The position numbers and the translations under genes are program-made. A model generated the notes under the pieces. It did not search any database. It had not been told where the DNA came from and was given only the letters and a program-made list of their open reading frames with translations. From Canna indica (taxonomy: Eukaryota; Streptophyta; Magnoliopsida; Zingiberales; Cannaceae), in the NCBI GenBank assembly GCA_034359265.1, contig CP136891.1, positions 63,898,001 through 63,962,000 of the forward strand: a stretch of DNA of 64,000 nt. Direction: 5' to 3'. Shown here one piece after another: positions 10,206 through 20,930 of this stretch; the first letter of the stretch is position 1; each line of letters starts with the position of its first letter.

Positions 10206-11836
10206 CACTACAACAAATCATCTACTTTTTGACGTCAAAGTAAACTAATATTTCGACGTCAACGAGCGTCAAAATGGACATATTGACGCGGGTAAAAGCG
10301 TCAAAAATGAGTGGAAGAAAACCAGAGTAATAATGGACATTTCGACGTCCAAGAATGCGTAAAAATGTCAAAAATTTCGACGCCAACTTATAGACGTCAG
10401 CAGGCGTCGATATGTTCATATCGACGTCTGCTTATAAATGCCAGCTTGCGTCAATATATTCATATCGACGTCTGTCAACAGACGTCGATATTTTTTTTTT
10501 AATATTAAAATATTTATATCGGCGCCTGTCAGAGGCGTCGATATAAAAAAAAAAAAATTAAAAAAAAATTTCAGCAATACGCGCACAGCGCGGTATTGGA
10601 AAATACCGCGTGCGGCTGTGCGCGGTATTCTCCAATACCGCGTACAGCCGCGCGTACAGCCGCGCGCGGTATTGGAGAATACCGCGTGCGACTGTACGCA
10701 ATATTATCTGGGCGGAAATCGCGCCGCTCGATTTCCGCCACGCGGCGAAAATCTGACGGGCGCGGCGCAGCTCCGCTGGATTTCCGCCACGCGGCGGAAA
10801 TCGGACGGGCGCGGCGCAGCTCCCGTTGAAATCTTTTAATTAAAAAAAAATATTTCGAAAAATAATAGAAAACAATTAAATAAATACCCGTTAAAAAATT
10901 ATACTAACCTTTATATAAGTTTCGGAATCCCAAAATTTTCATAACCTGAAAAAAAAAGAAAAATTAGATCAAAGAAAAATTACATGAGAAGGAAAAAAAG
11001 ATAAGGAAGGAAGAAAAAAATGATAAGAAGAAAAAGAAGAGAAAAGAAGGGAGTAGAAATCATGTATTTAAAGGAAAAAAAACAGAAAGAAAAAGAAAAA
11101 TAGAGGCGGGAGAATTCCCGCCTCGATTTCACTCGCGCGGACGCGAGCTCGCCTCCTGCCTCGGCGAGCGCGCTCGCCCGCCCGTTACCCGCCGCGTGGC
11201 GGAAATTGAGCGGCAGCGGATTCGCTGCCGCTCGATTTCTGCCGCGCCCTACGCAGCAGCGGATTCGGGTTTTTTTTTTTTTTCGGCAGCGGATTCGCCG
11301 AACTCCCCAACGGAGGCGCCTCCTGCTTAATTACCCGCCTCCAGATCAGCAGGCACCAAATATATTTTTGGCGTCTGCTATGGCGTTTCGACGTCTGAGA
11401 GAGACGTCGAAATTTTTCGACGTCTGCTCTCAGACGTCGAAATTTATAATATTAAAATATTTTAATATTATACATTTTGACGCTTTTAGTAAGTGTTGAA
11501 AAATTGACGTCCGAGCCGGCGTCGAAATATTACAGCATTCAAAAAAAAATTTCGACGTCTTTGAGTTGACGTCAGAACAAGCGTCGAAATATTTCGGCGT
11601 CTATTCTCAGACGTCGAAACGCCACAGCAGATGTAAAAAAATTTTGACTTTTTAAAATTATTGTCAGAACAGGCGTCGAAAAATTTCGACATCTGTTATC
11701 AAGCGTCGAAATTTTTTCGACGCCTTTAAGAGACGTCGAAATTTTTCGTATTAAATTTTTTTAATTACTTTACATTTCGACGCTTGTAATAAGCGTCGAA
11801 AATTTAACGTCGATATATATAGATTGTGTTGTAGTG
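10206..11836. mobile_element. Complete non-autonomous CACTA element, TSD AAT
   Basis: The 1631-bp element begins CACTACAACAAATC and ends GATTGTGTTGTAGTG, flanked by AAT on both sides (10203-10205 and 11837-11839), the 3-bp TSD of CACTA/EnSpm elements. Both ends hold many copies of a short motif around TTTCGACGTC and GACGTCGAAA in both orientations, the usual form of CACTA subterminal transposase-binding repeats. The GC-rich interior (10570-10835 and 11105-11345) consists of perfect short palindromes. No transposase ORF is present, so it would need TNPA/TNPD in trans. Confidence 0.92.
10590..10822. repeat. Hairpin chain and 50-bp tandem repeat in CACTA interior
   Basis: GCGGTATT and AATACCGC pair around 4-nt loops three times (10590-10609, 10622-10641, 10666-10685). 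After this, a unit containing ATTTCCGCCACGCGGCG occurs twice between about 10732 and 10822, and its second copy is itself a palindrome. A further perfect hairpin has arms at 11208-11218 and 11223-11233. Confidence 0.85.
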
Positions 11837-12118
11837 AATTATGTCCTTTGAAGTTTGAGGTAGTGTAGTTGTACTAAAGCAATTATGTCCGATGTTGTAG
11901 TCTTAAAAAAGCTTTATATTTACTAATAAATTATTCATCAGTTGGGCATTTGAAAATTGAAATTGCCACACAAGTTTTTTAAAGATAAAGATTGTATTAG
12001 CTAGTTGTTCAACCTGGATTTAGTCTTCAAATCTTGGGTTACGCAAAAGTACACTTGCCAAAAACTGGTAAAATCTGGAGAGATCAAGACAAGTCGGAAT
12101 TTCCGATTTTTGAGTAGT

Positions 12119-12631
12119 TTTTTTAGCAATTTTTCAAAAATCATAATATAGATTAGTCGGAAAAGATTCATAACAAGAATCTAAAAATTCTCATATTCAT
12201 AATTTTTTTTTAAAACCCTCGAAATGTCCTAGCTCGAGTTCGGCCTGGTATGTACTTGGTTCTGAAAAATAGTAGGTTCTAGATTTTTTCTAAAGTGTGG
12301 AACTGAAATAAGTAAGATCAATTCATTATTTTTTGTAACTAAAACGATGATTAAAATATATATTAATATTTCTAATGAATTTATTTCGTATATTATTTGA
12401 TAATATTTAGAATTTTTTGAGATCGGAATAGATTTCAGATTTTCTTAAAAGTGTGAATCTAGTAGGTTCCAAACTTCTGGAACAGAATATATAAAATACC
12501 AGACTGAACTCGAGGGCATTTCGAGAATTTTGAAAAAAAATTATGGATTCGAGAATTTTTAAATCCTTGTTATGAATATAAGAATTTTTCTGATCCTTGT
12601 GGTTCAGAGAAATTGCTCAAGGTTTTTTTTT
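12119..12631. repeat. Imperfect fold-back element, about 130-bp arms
   Basis: Sequence at about 12119-12257 (with GATTCATAACAAGAAT and CCTCGAAATGTCCTAGCTCG) is mirrored in inverse orientation at about 12493-12631 (ATGGATTCGAGAATTTT, CTTGTTATGAATATAAG). The loop is about 235 bp. This is MITE-like, but no TSD was identified. The rest of 11885-13060 shows no gene. Confidence 0.65.
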
Positions 12632-12963
12632 TTGTTGTTGTTAGTTATAGTTGGAGATTGGTTCTTAAACTGGGCTGCCCACTGATTTTTTGCTCGACCA
12701 ATTCGTTTGATGGTGATACCAAAAGGATGTAACAATTATATATATATGTAAATTTAAACATGAGAAGAAAAAAAATCCAATTGAGTCGTCTCAATTTGGA
12801 TGAATTATTGATTGGATTTGATTAGGTTTGGACTGATTTGACAATGGCAGTTGAAACTGAATCAAACATGAATTCAACACTACGTATGCCGGTCGGAGCA
12901 AAACTCTTGGCAATAAATTTTCAGCTGCTTACAAGTTACAATATAGGTTAATTTAATGGAAAT

Positions 12964-12969
12964 CACGTG
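12964..12969 (+). promoter_or_regulatory. G-box CACGTG
   Basis: CACGTG lies 110 nt upstream of the TATA box of the cell-wall protein gene. bZIP and bHLH factors bind this core. Whether this copy is used is not known. Confidence 0.45.
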
Positions 12970-13078
12970 ACAGCTGACCTGGCAATTAAAAGCTCTTTAA
13001 AGGCTCTCTCTGCTGCACAGCAGGCCATAGTAGTGAATGGCCTTAAAGACCCCCAACTTACCACCCTCCTTCCTCTTC

Positions 13079-13086
13079 TATAAGAA
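13079..13086 (+). promoter_or_regulatory. TATA box of the cell-wall protein gene
   Basis: TATAAGAA lies 58 nt before the start codon at 13144, after a pyrimidine-rich CTCCTTCCTCTTC stretch. It predicts a short 5' leader of about 30 nt. Confidence 0.6.
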
Positions 13087-13143
13087 GGTTAATTCGGCTC
13101 ACTACACTTCAGTCAAATACATGATTTAATTTCATTGAACACC

Positions 13144-13443
13144 ATGGAGAAGCCTTGTACCAAGTTCTTGCTGGTCTTAGCTCTTCTCTTTGCCACCGTT
13201 ATTGTGCGTCTTGAGGCAAGAAACCTACCGAGTGATGCCAAGACTTACAAGCCTCAGACCATCCCTGGCATTGGTGGCATCTTCGGCACCCCGTTACCTG
13301 GTTCGGGTTCACTACCCTTTGGTCCAGGGTTTGGGTTCGGATCATTCCCCACCATTGGAAGTTTTCCGACCATACCCACCATTGGAGGTTTTCCGACCAT
13401 GCCTGGAGGTGGTGTCGGCGGAAAGCAAGCTGCAAAGCCATGA
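13144..13443 (+). CDS. Small secreted Gly/Pro-rich cell-wall protein
   Basis: A single-exon 99-residue protein. The start is the ATG in ACACCATGG, a good plant context; the upstream in-frame TTG is not used. Residues 1-27 are a signal peptide (MEKPCTKF, then hydrophobic LLVLALLFATVIV, cleavage likely after LEA). The mature part contains RNLPSDAKTYKPQTIPGIGG and low-complexity repeats of GSFPTI, GGFPTM and PGFGFG, and ends GGKQAAKP. Order, size and composition match the plant 'putative cell wall protein' family, whose biochemical role is not established. It probably acts in the apoplast. It has its own TATA box and stands alone among transposons. Confidence 0.85.
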   Translation: MEKPCTKFLLVLALLFATVIVRLEARNLPSDAKTYKPQTIPGIGGIFGTPLPGSGSLPFGPGFGFGSFPTIGSFPTIPTIGGFPTMPGGGVGGKQAAKP

Positions 13444-13499
13444 TGCAGCAACTTATGCATGTTGTGTTGGATGTTATCTAGTACTAGTAGACTAGGACA

Positions 13500-14410
13500 T
13501 ATGTCTTAGATTTGTAGATAGCTTGTTATGGCGGCTTTTGTTATGCAAATGGTCGACGTCGTAGGCTGGTAGAAGTGTAGTATGTGTCCGAGTCAGTGAC
13601 TCGTTATGTTTGCTTTCGATAGTGTGCTATAGCTTGTAGCATATTGACTGCCCATGTTATTGTTAATTATCCAATGAAGTTAGCTTCATGTCTTCTTAGA
13701 AACGAGTCTTTTTCATATTAAACACTTGAGTACTTGACTTGGGTTATACACAGAAAGTCTCAAGTTTTAGACATGCACCGGACGTGCATGCAACCAGCCA
13801 GGGTTGTATAACGTTGCGAATATTTTTTGTTTTATTATTATTTTTTGAGTGCCAAGGAAAAAATGAGGACGAGAATATAAAAAATATATCATAAATATGC
13901 AATAAGAAAAATAAAAGTAACTATATGAAAACAAGAAAAATATATTTGTGATGGTTAAAATTTGATAATAATAGTTTTTGCTTTTTTAAAAGCCAAGGAT
14001 AATAATAAGAAAAATATACTATATATGCAATAAGGAAAACGAAACTAACTGTAGAAACAAGAAAAATATTTTGGTGTTAGTTAGATCCTTGGTCCATTAA
14101 TAAAAACTTCATCATTTTGACTCCCCCAAAATATATATATATATATATATATTTCATTTGCTATGCTCATCATTTTCTACAAAATCATCCTCTATTATTC
14201 AAGTTGTAATGTTTGGGTGGACTCTTTTTCCTTGTTTTCTACGCATCACATGATTCTTGTTTATGCAAAAAAAAAGAATTTTATATACTATGTCGGTACA
14301 AAATTTCACACGATTTTATTAGTCTCGATCATATTGGTACAGTTAAATGGATGTCTGTCGCAAGTATGTGGAAGAGCAAAATTTTGCTAAAGATAAAAAT
14401 CCACTCCTGA
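13500..14410. other. Intergenic, AT-rich, no gene seen
   Basis: It holds the likely 3' UTR of the cell-wall protein gene and then AT-rich DNA. An (AT)n microsatellite lies at 14130-14153. No open frame resembles a protein. Confidence 0.6.
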
Positions 14411-14995
14411 CTAGTCTTGAAGAAAAGACTACCAACGAAAACGAGACTTATGAGACACAGATCGCAATTGGGGGACGATAAATGCGTGCTTTGCGAAGAG
14501 GTGGCGGAAGATATGGATCATCTGAATTACCAGTGTTCTTCCATTAGGGAGGGGTGAAATTCTCTCCTGCATAAGGCGGCAATTGACTGGGTTGACACCC
14601 CGCTGAAGGATAGCTGGAGTTTCATGGAGGCAAAAGAGGAGGCTAGATGCTTAGCAATGTTTTGGAGTAGAAGCACGTGGAATGCGCGAAACTCTGTGAT
14701 CTTCAGAGATAAAAACCTCATAATAAACGAGTTAATTGATTCCTGCCTGGTTCTTTAGAGCAGGAAAAGTATTTTGTAAAGACTTTTTTCTTCTTGATTT
14801 GGTCAATCGCTTGATGGCATTGTCTAGGTCCTTGAATATTACTTGTACTAGCCTTGAGATGTACTTTATTTCATAACCTCTAGTTATGACATAAGTGTCT
14901 TTCTTTACTATTGTCGGTACCAGTGACTTCTTCTTCTTAATTGATATATGCTCTATGTGGTTTTGTTGAGCCTCACTATTATAAAAAAAAAAAAA
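14411..14995 (+). mobile_element. LINE 3'-end fragment with poly-A tail
   Basis: The plus strand encodes a short zf-RVT relic: KRLPTKTRLMRHR, then CVLCEEVAEDMDHL, then YQC, the zinc cluster of plant L1 ORF2. A TGA follows at GREGstop, and coding similarity continues to FWSRSTWNARNSVIF. The 3' UTR ends in an A-run at 14983-14995. No TSD is obvious. It belongs to a LINE family different from 4128-5153. Confidence 0.8.
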
Positions 14996-15321
14996 TCGGT
15001 GTTAGGATTTCAGGTGACTCTGATATAATTAATTAATTTCTTAAAATTTTGATAAATTTGATGGATTGAGATCTTTTTCTTCTGTCTATATTCTTCCCCA
15101 AACTTTGACATTTCATACAAGTTTTCATTAATCTCTACCCAAATAGAGGCTCTACATAGTATACTTGTAGGAGTAAATTAAAATTCTTTTATAATGTTGG
15201 TAGGCCAATTGTCACATAGGGTGTATGATGATCAATCATATCTTAACCAAAATGCCCAGATAAAAAAACTAACAAAGTTTAGGAATAAAAAATAGAAAAA
15301 ATTAGGTATATATATATAGTC

Positions 15322-15657
15322 TGTTAGGGAAAATTATTTAATCCAAGAAATTAAATAACAAAAATGGTACGAGAAAATGATGGTCAAAACTCAAATCATA
15401 GAAGACACGACTTAATATGGTTCAAAGTCGGTGCGCTGGTCCTAGTACATTCATGAGGAGAAGAAGTGTAGACTTCTATACACTTGTTTTCCAATGTTCA
15501 TATTTCTTGAATTTTCTAACTTAAGTTTTTTAAAATGAATTTGGTGTGTGTATTATTCTCCAATATATTTGAAATGACAACTTGATAAACACAATAGTAT
15601 CATGTTTGTTATTTTCAACACTAAGATTGAGGTCAAGGTTGAACTCTTGGGATAACA
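15322..15657 (-). mobile_element. Copia-like LTR, internally deleted copy
   Basis: The block starts TGTTAGGGAAAATTATT and ends GGGATAACA. It matches both ends of the larger block at 15753-17062 but lacks about 950 bp of the middle. The preceding AACAAAGTTTAG-to-TATATAT flank is also repeated before the larger copy. This points to a tandem duplication followed by a deletion. Confidence 0.6.
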
Positions 15658-15752
15658 TTGAGCATTGATTTCATGATTACCCCTTGAGGGAAAGTTAATG
15701 CCAACAAAGTTTAGAAACAAAAAATAAAAAAAATAGGTATATATAGATCGAC

Positions 15753-17062
15753 TGTTAGGGAAAATTATTTTCCTATAAGGATTCAAAAAACTAAATAACA
15801 AAATTGGTACGAAAAAATGAGTCTCAAAACTCAAACATAGCATGACGCAACGACTTAACGTGATTCAAAGTCGGCGTTGTGTTAATCCTACATCCACGAG
15901 GAGAAGAAGAGGACTTTCTTATTTCATTTATCAAAATAGCTAAGCAAATGAATAGTAATGTATCTAAATTTTCAAGTTCAATTTCAAATGAAACTTTCTA
16001 AGAGGAAATTCTATACTAGGTGTAAACTTTTAAAATTAACAACTTGGCTAGAATAAAATGAGCACAAATATAAAAATAAGCTTAGAAAAAATCAAACACG
16101 CAATTAAGCAATCCAAACTCAAGAATTTTAGAGTGACTCAACAATCTTGCCTACATCCATTATCTTGGTTCACCATTAAGAATTTCAAACCCAATTTATT
16201 AAATGAAATAGTCTTCCTCCTAAGATGGTACACCAAGAACTTATTCATCAACCCTTGAGGATGCCTCTACCTCTATACCAAATTAAGTAAGCCAATTAAT
16301 CAATACAACACAAGGTGTATCACCTACACTTTTCAATCAACAAATACAAGAATGAGAATAAACAAAATAAAAACTACAAGAAAATAGTTCAAGATTTTTC
16401 AAACTCTAGTAGTGCTCCTCTTAGTTGCCTCCTAGCACTAGGCCTTGAAGGATTGCAAATTGAAAGCTTGAAAGGCTTAAAGTTGAGAAAGAATGCTTGA
16501 GAGAGATTTCTTGAATTAGATTAGGGCTTTAAAAACTTTCAAATGATCTCGATATATATATGAAGCATTAGAAAAGTTAAGAGCACTCTCTCAAGGTCTT
16601 TTATAGATCAGTGGGTAATAGTTAGGTGAGGTGGAAGTTGGCCACAACTAGAAAAATAGCCATTGTGCTAGCCGGTCATTGTTTGGTTGAAGGTTGGTCG
16701 ATCGACCGTCGATTGAAACTACCGATAGCAGTTTCAATGGCCCAGCTAGGTCTTGAGTTCTGGATTTCAATTTTGGTTCAAAGGTTTGTTGAAACATTGA
16801 AAATGATGACTTTGGGGCCATTAAAGTGTTTTACAATAAAAATTAATACCTAAATATATATAGACTTCTATACACTTGGGTTCCAAGGTCTATATTTCTT
16901 GGATTTTTTAATTTCTTGAATTTTCTATCATGAGTTTTTCAAAATGAATTTGGTGTGTGTATCATTCTCTAATTTGAAATGAAAACTCGATAAACATAAT
17001 AGTATTATGTTTGTTATTATCAACACTAAGATTAAGATCAAGGTTGAACCCTTGAACCGACA
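15753..17062 (-). mobile_element. Copia-like LTR, longer copy
   Basis: The block starts TGTTAGGGAAAATTATT and ends with TTGAACCGACA. In minus orientation its start resembles the Copia LTR family at 47982-49688 (TTCAACCTTG, then ATAACAAACATG). One palindromic GGTCGATCGACC motif lies near 16697, as in the U3 of that family. No gag or pol lies next to it, and no TSD was found. Confidence 0.6.
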
Positions 17063-17573
17063 TTGAGCATTGATTTCGTCGGACAAGCAAGTTGTTTGTT
17101 GCTCCTCTATTTGAAATAAGGGGAGCAAATTGGGGCTTGAAAACTTCGTGAAGAAGAAGAAGCATACGTCTTGCACATGCAGTAGAAAAAATGACACTAA
17201 CGTAGCACTAGACATACATTGGGCGCTAGGCCCGGTGCTGTGCACGTTAGGCGTCGGGCCGTGCATTGGACATGCTCGGCGTGTGTGCCAATAGGGGCAC
17301 TAAGTTGGATGCCAATAAGGACAAGAAACAGTGTAGGTTTGGCTCGCACAGTCGAAAAGTGCTCGTAGCAATGTGACATGCATGATTAGAGCTGGTTCTT
17401 GGTCCAATACAACAACAAGTTTAATTGAGCATGATTTTACGTCCAACTCTTAATTGAGCTTAACTCATACTCACATTGTGTGTAGTGAACCAACAAATGT
17501 TAAGCTAATAAAATACAGGGAGAAAGAACTAAGCATAGTATATGTATCGCACCAATAAATTAAATGAATAATT
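17063..17573. other. Intergenic, no gene seen
   Basis: Continuation of Copia-flanking DNA, with a GC-rich patch of GGGC/GCCC palindromic words around 17215-17290. Open frames on both strands overlap each other and resemble nothing known. Confidence 0.5.
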
Positions 17574-18596
17574 TGTTAAAGATTGACTCAAATTGAGTCC
17601 GAACCGAATCCAACAAATCTGATCGGGTCCAAATCCGAGTTCATTGGATCAAGAAAAGAAAAAAAAAAGAAAAAGAAATTGTTGCTGCTACTGTCCACTG
17701 GGCCCGGCCCGACCCAGATGGGCCAGACAGATGGGCCGAGCCCAGCCCGCGCCAACCCATTGCTGGTGCCGCCCGCGTGCAACGCACGAGCTAACATCTG
17801 TTGGCGCGTCAGCGTGCAACGCACGTGAGGTGGCAATCAATCGCCCGCGCGCTCACGCGGTTTGGCCACACGTCCCACTCGATTTTGGCCACGCGTCGAG
17901 CATCGGACGCATCCCTCGTCGATCCAGCTGCAACCCAATTTTTTGGGCGATGACGTGCGCGTGATTCGGTCCACCGTATGCTACGCACGCAATTCGAAGC
18001 CTCAATCCACACCGCCTCATTCCAATACCCGATTTATTTGGTCTAACATCCGAATAATTTGGTCTAAACATTCATGATCGTCGTTGGATCAAAATGGATG
18101 CATCTGCAAAATACTTGCCCAAATTTTCGCCGATCAAGGAGCATAAGTCGGCCCTCTTCTCTAGTACAAGAGGAGGCAGAATACAAGGCTTAAGATGATC
18201 CCCTCTGCACGAGAGTTTCATATAATCAAAAAATTAAAAGTGTCACTGTGATTCTTTCTTAAGAAATATTCTTTCTCAATTTTAATGTAGATTTTGCAGA
18301 GACAGTGTCTCTATTCCGTGCTAATTTCATGTTCAATTTATTTAAGATAATTTGCTATGCTCTGAAAGGAATTTAAATTATTACACTATTATTATAAAAT
18401 TCTTTTCTAAAATTAATAAAACAGTCTTATCTTCTCCTTGTGGACGTAGGATCGACACTCTGCCGAATTCAAATCACGTTAATCTCTTTGTGTCTTTTAT
18501 ATTTTCGCATTATTATTGTCGAATTTGATTTTCCGATTCTCTCGCCGAATTCGAATTTTTTAGATCATGCAGGAAATTACCTCAAATTTTCTAACA
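17574..18596 (+). mobile_element. Solo Copia LTR (Tork-like)
   Basis: It begins TGTTAAAGATTGACTCAAAT and ends TTTTCTAACA. The motif GTGGACGTAGG followed by CTGCCGAATTC, CACGTTAATC and TTTGTGTC at 18438-18498 is the R/U5 signature of many plant Copia LTRs. Flanks TAATT and CAATT are a 4-of-5 match for a 5-bp TSD. Open frames in its GC-rich U3 (17580-17970) are chance frames. Confidence 0.65.
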
Positions 18597-18889
18597 CAAT
18601 TAAATTTAAAAACATGTATAATAAAGTCTACACCAAATGAATAATGACTTTAACAATAATTGATGCAATTCATCCCCAAATATATAATGGAATCACTTTA
18701 ATTTACAAGTAATTGACACCGCAAAAAATGATATAATAATCGGTACCATCAATATATTAAATATCGGTGCTTGTACAGTTGGTATTTTAAAATCGATGCC
18801 CGGCAAAAGCGGAAAAAATGAGTTGTGAAGAAAGACCATTGATTTGAACATATTAACACCATATTTGGTTTAGGTATGGAAGTTTATTT

Positions 18890-18949
<60 letters not shown>

Positions 18950-20027
18950 CGTGAAAAAAATATAAATTAAAAAAAATACTTGCCAGATTTAGCACCGATA
19001 AGTAAAATATATAAAATTAAAAATATCATGTCCAACTGCCGAATTCAATTGAATTTAGCTATTTGAATTGTTCAATTTTAAAATATTTAATTAAAAATTA
19101 TATATATATATATATAACAAATTATTAATATATGATCATTTATATAATAATAGTCAATTATGAATAACACAATTGATAGTAATATAATGTATGTTGCCTA
19201 AAGATCTAAAGTTCGAACTCTAGTATAATCATCTATTATGATTTTCTATTTTTATTTAAAAAAAATCATTTATATAATAATATAAATATACATAACATGT
19301 TATATATAAAAATATGTGTAATATTTATTTAATTAATAATTTATCTAATCATAAAAAATCAGAGTTAATTTAAATATGACATAAATAATTACATACTAAA
19401 TTTATAATTCTGACGACTTTGATGATTTTAGCAACTCCATTAACCTTAATTTTTTAAAATAAGTTATGATAAATAATTTAAAAAAAACCTAAAAACAATT
19501 TAGTGTATAAAATAAAAAACTAACATTTAGGAATGTGTTCCAAGTCGACAACATTGATCAACCTACAATGTCACGGAATGCGACGAGTGCAACCTCGTCA
19601 AAGGCCAAGTCGGCAGTGTCGCTTGGGATGAAGGGAACTAGCGACAAGAGAATGATGACTAGCGACAGGAGAACTACGATTGACGATAGGAGAATAGCAA
19701 CCGACCACATGAGTTCAGTGTGGGGACATATGTGTCAGGTGGAATGGGACGCGGTTTTAATTTTTTTACTAATAATTAAGTCGGATATACTAATGTTGTA
19801 GAGCCTAATCAAAAAGGGAATACAAAATTATTATTAACAATGTTGTCTTTGATGTCATGTCAGCAATTGATGATTTCAATAACGAATATCCGACAATAGG
19901 ATACAATTATTGTCAATTTTGTAGTGTGGCTTAGATTTTTGACAAATTTAAATGTGAGCTAGATTTATTAAAATGATTATAGTTTGGGCTTAGATTCATT
20001 AATTTTTCATTTATAGAATATGATTTA
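18597..20027. other. AT-rich intergenic DNA with long microsatellite
   Basis: A perfect (TA)n run covers about 18896-18947. A short degenerate repeat of TAGCGACAGGAGAA type lies at 19638-19700. I see no gene or nameable element in the rest. Confidence 0.55.
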
Positions 20028-20106
20028 TTTTTTTTCCAAAAGCAAAGTCCAATACAGAAACTAAAAATTATATCAAATTAATAAGGTCGGGAGGCCAGTT
20101 CTCATT

Positions 20107-20818
20107 CTAAATAAAGTTTTGATCCTTAAGTTTAGCTCTCTTCGCAATCCAATTTGCAGTCTTATTGTGCTCCCTTCTAATGAACTGGAGATTAATTTCC
20201 TCAAGCTTTCCTGCCAATAATCTAATACCAGTCATAATATTTTTTATTTCCCAAAAATAATTCATTCTATCATTAAAAGTATCAACTACAGTACTAGAGT
20301 CACACTCTATTAGAACCTTCTTATACTTATTGTTTACCGCATGAATTAAAGCATTTTTAAGTGCAAGAGCTTCATTCACAAGAATAAAAGATTTATGATG
20401 AAAAAAAATCCCACAGTAGTAAGATAATTACCAACACTATCTCTTAGAACAAAAGCATAAGCAACACTATCTCTTAGAACAAAAGCATAAGCAACAGTGT
20501 TAGACTCACAGTTAAGAGCCCCACCAGTGTTAACCCAGTTACATGGAGGTAATTTCCAGATACCTTCATCCCTATTAAGAATAATATGATTTCCCTCTGA
20601 ATTTGTGAAGTCAGCATAGTGAATTGTATGTCAACTTGGGGGTTACAGTTCATAAAGACAGCTTGGTTTCGAGCCAACCAAAGTGAATAGAGAGTGTTTA
20701 AGCAGAGTGCCAAGACTGCATGAGAAGAATAATCAAAGCCCACATTTGGCATCCTATTCAAACCAACTGGAAATTCAGAGATAGTGTTTAGCCGGAACAG
20801 TTGACATACAGTTGACAT
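20107..20818 (-). pseudogene. LINE ORF2 C-terminal region with RNase H domain
   Basis: Two minus-strand frames follow one another. The upstream one contains LCLNTLYSLWLARNQAVF, the linker after zf-RVT in plant L1 ORF2. The downstream one (20379-20107) shows RNase H features: MNEALALKNAL, IECDSSTVVD and FIRREHNKTANWIAKRA. A 30-bp tandem duplication (20432-20491) in the linker adds ten codons in frame. Confidence 0.85.
20432..20491. repeat. Perfect 30-bp tandem duplication in LINE
   Basis: The unit starting CAACACTATCTCTTAGAACA occurs twice head to tail without a mismatch, so it is younger than the LINE. Confidence 0.95.
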
Positions 20819-20930
20819 ACAATTCAGAGATAGGGATGCCAGAACCTATTGGCCTAGTAGGCCAATGAATGCCGGAACTCGGCTAAACATTTGGCATCCC
20901 TACTAAACACATTCCGAGTTCCGGCTAACC
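20789..20930. repeat. Scrambled, templated-insertion-like filler
   Basis: Short words from the neighbouring LINE and LTR recur in both orientations: GTTGACATAC twice in a row, AATTCAGAGATAG twice, GCCGGAACTCGGCTAAAC with inverse GAGTTCCGGCTAACC, and CCTATTGGCCTA with AGGCCAAT. This patchwork lies at the boundary between the LINE and the Copia LTR. Confidence 0.7.

Noticed and set aside
17583..18077. Overlapping open frames of 67-106 residues
   Set aside because: They lie in the GC-rich U3 part of a Copia LTR. Composition alone explains the lack of stops.
19535..19801. 88-residue frame starting MFQVDNIDQPTM
   Set aside because: Ser/Thr/Arg-rich with short degenerate DNA repeats; no family resemblance, no promoter signal and no homologue recognised.
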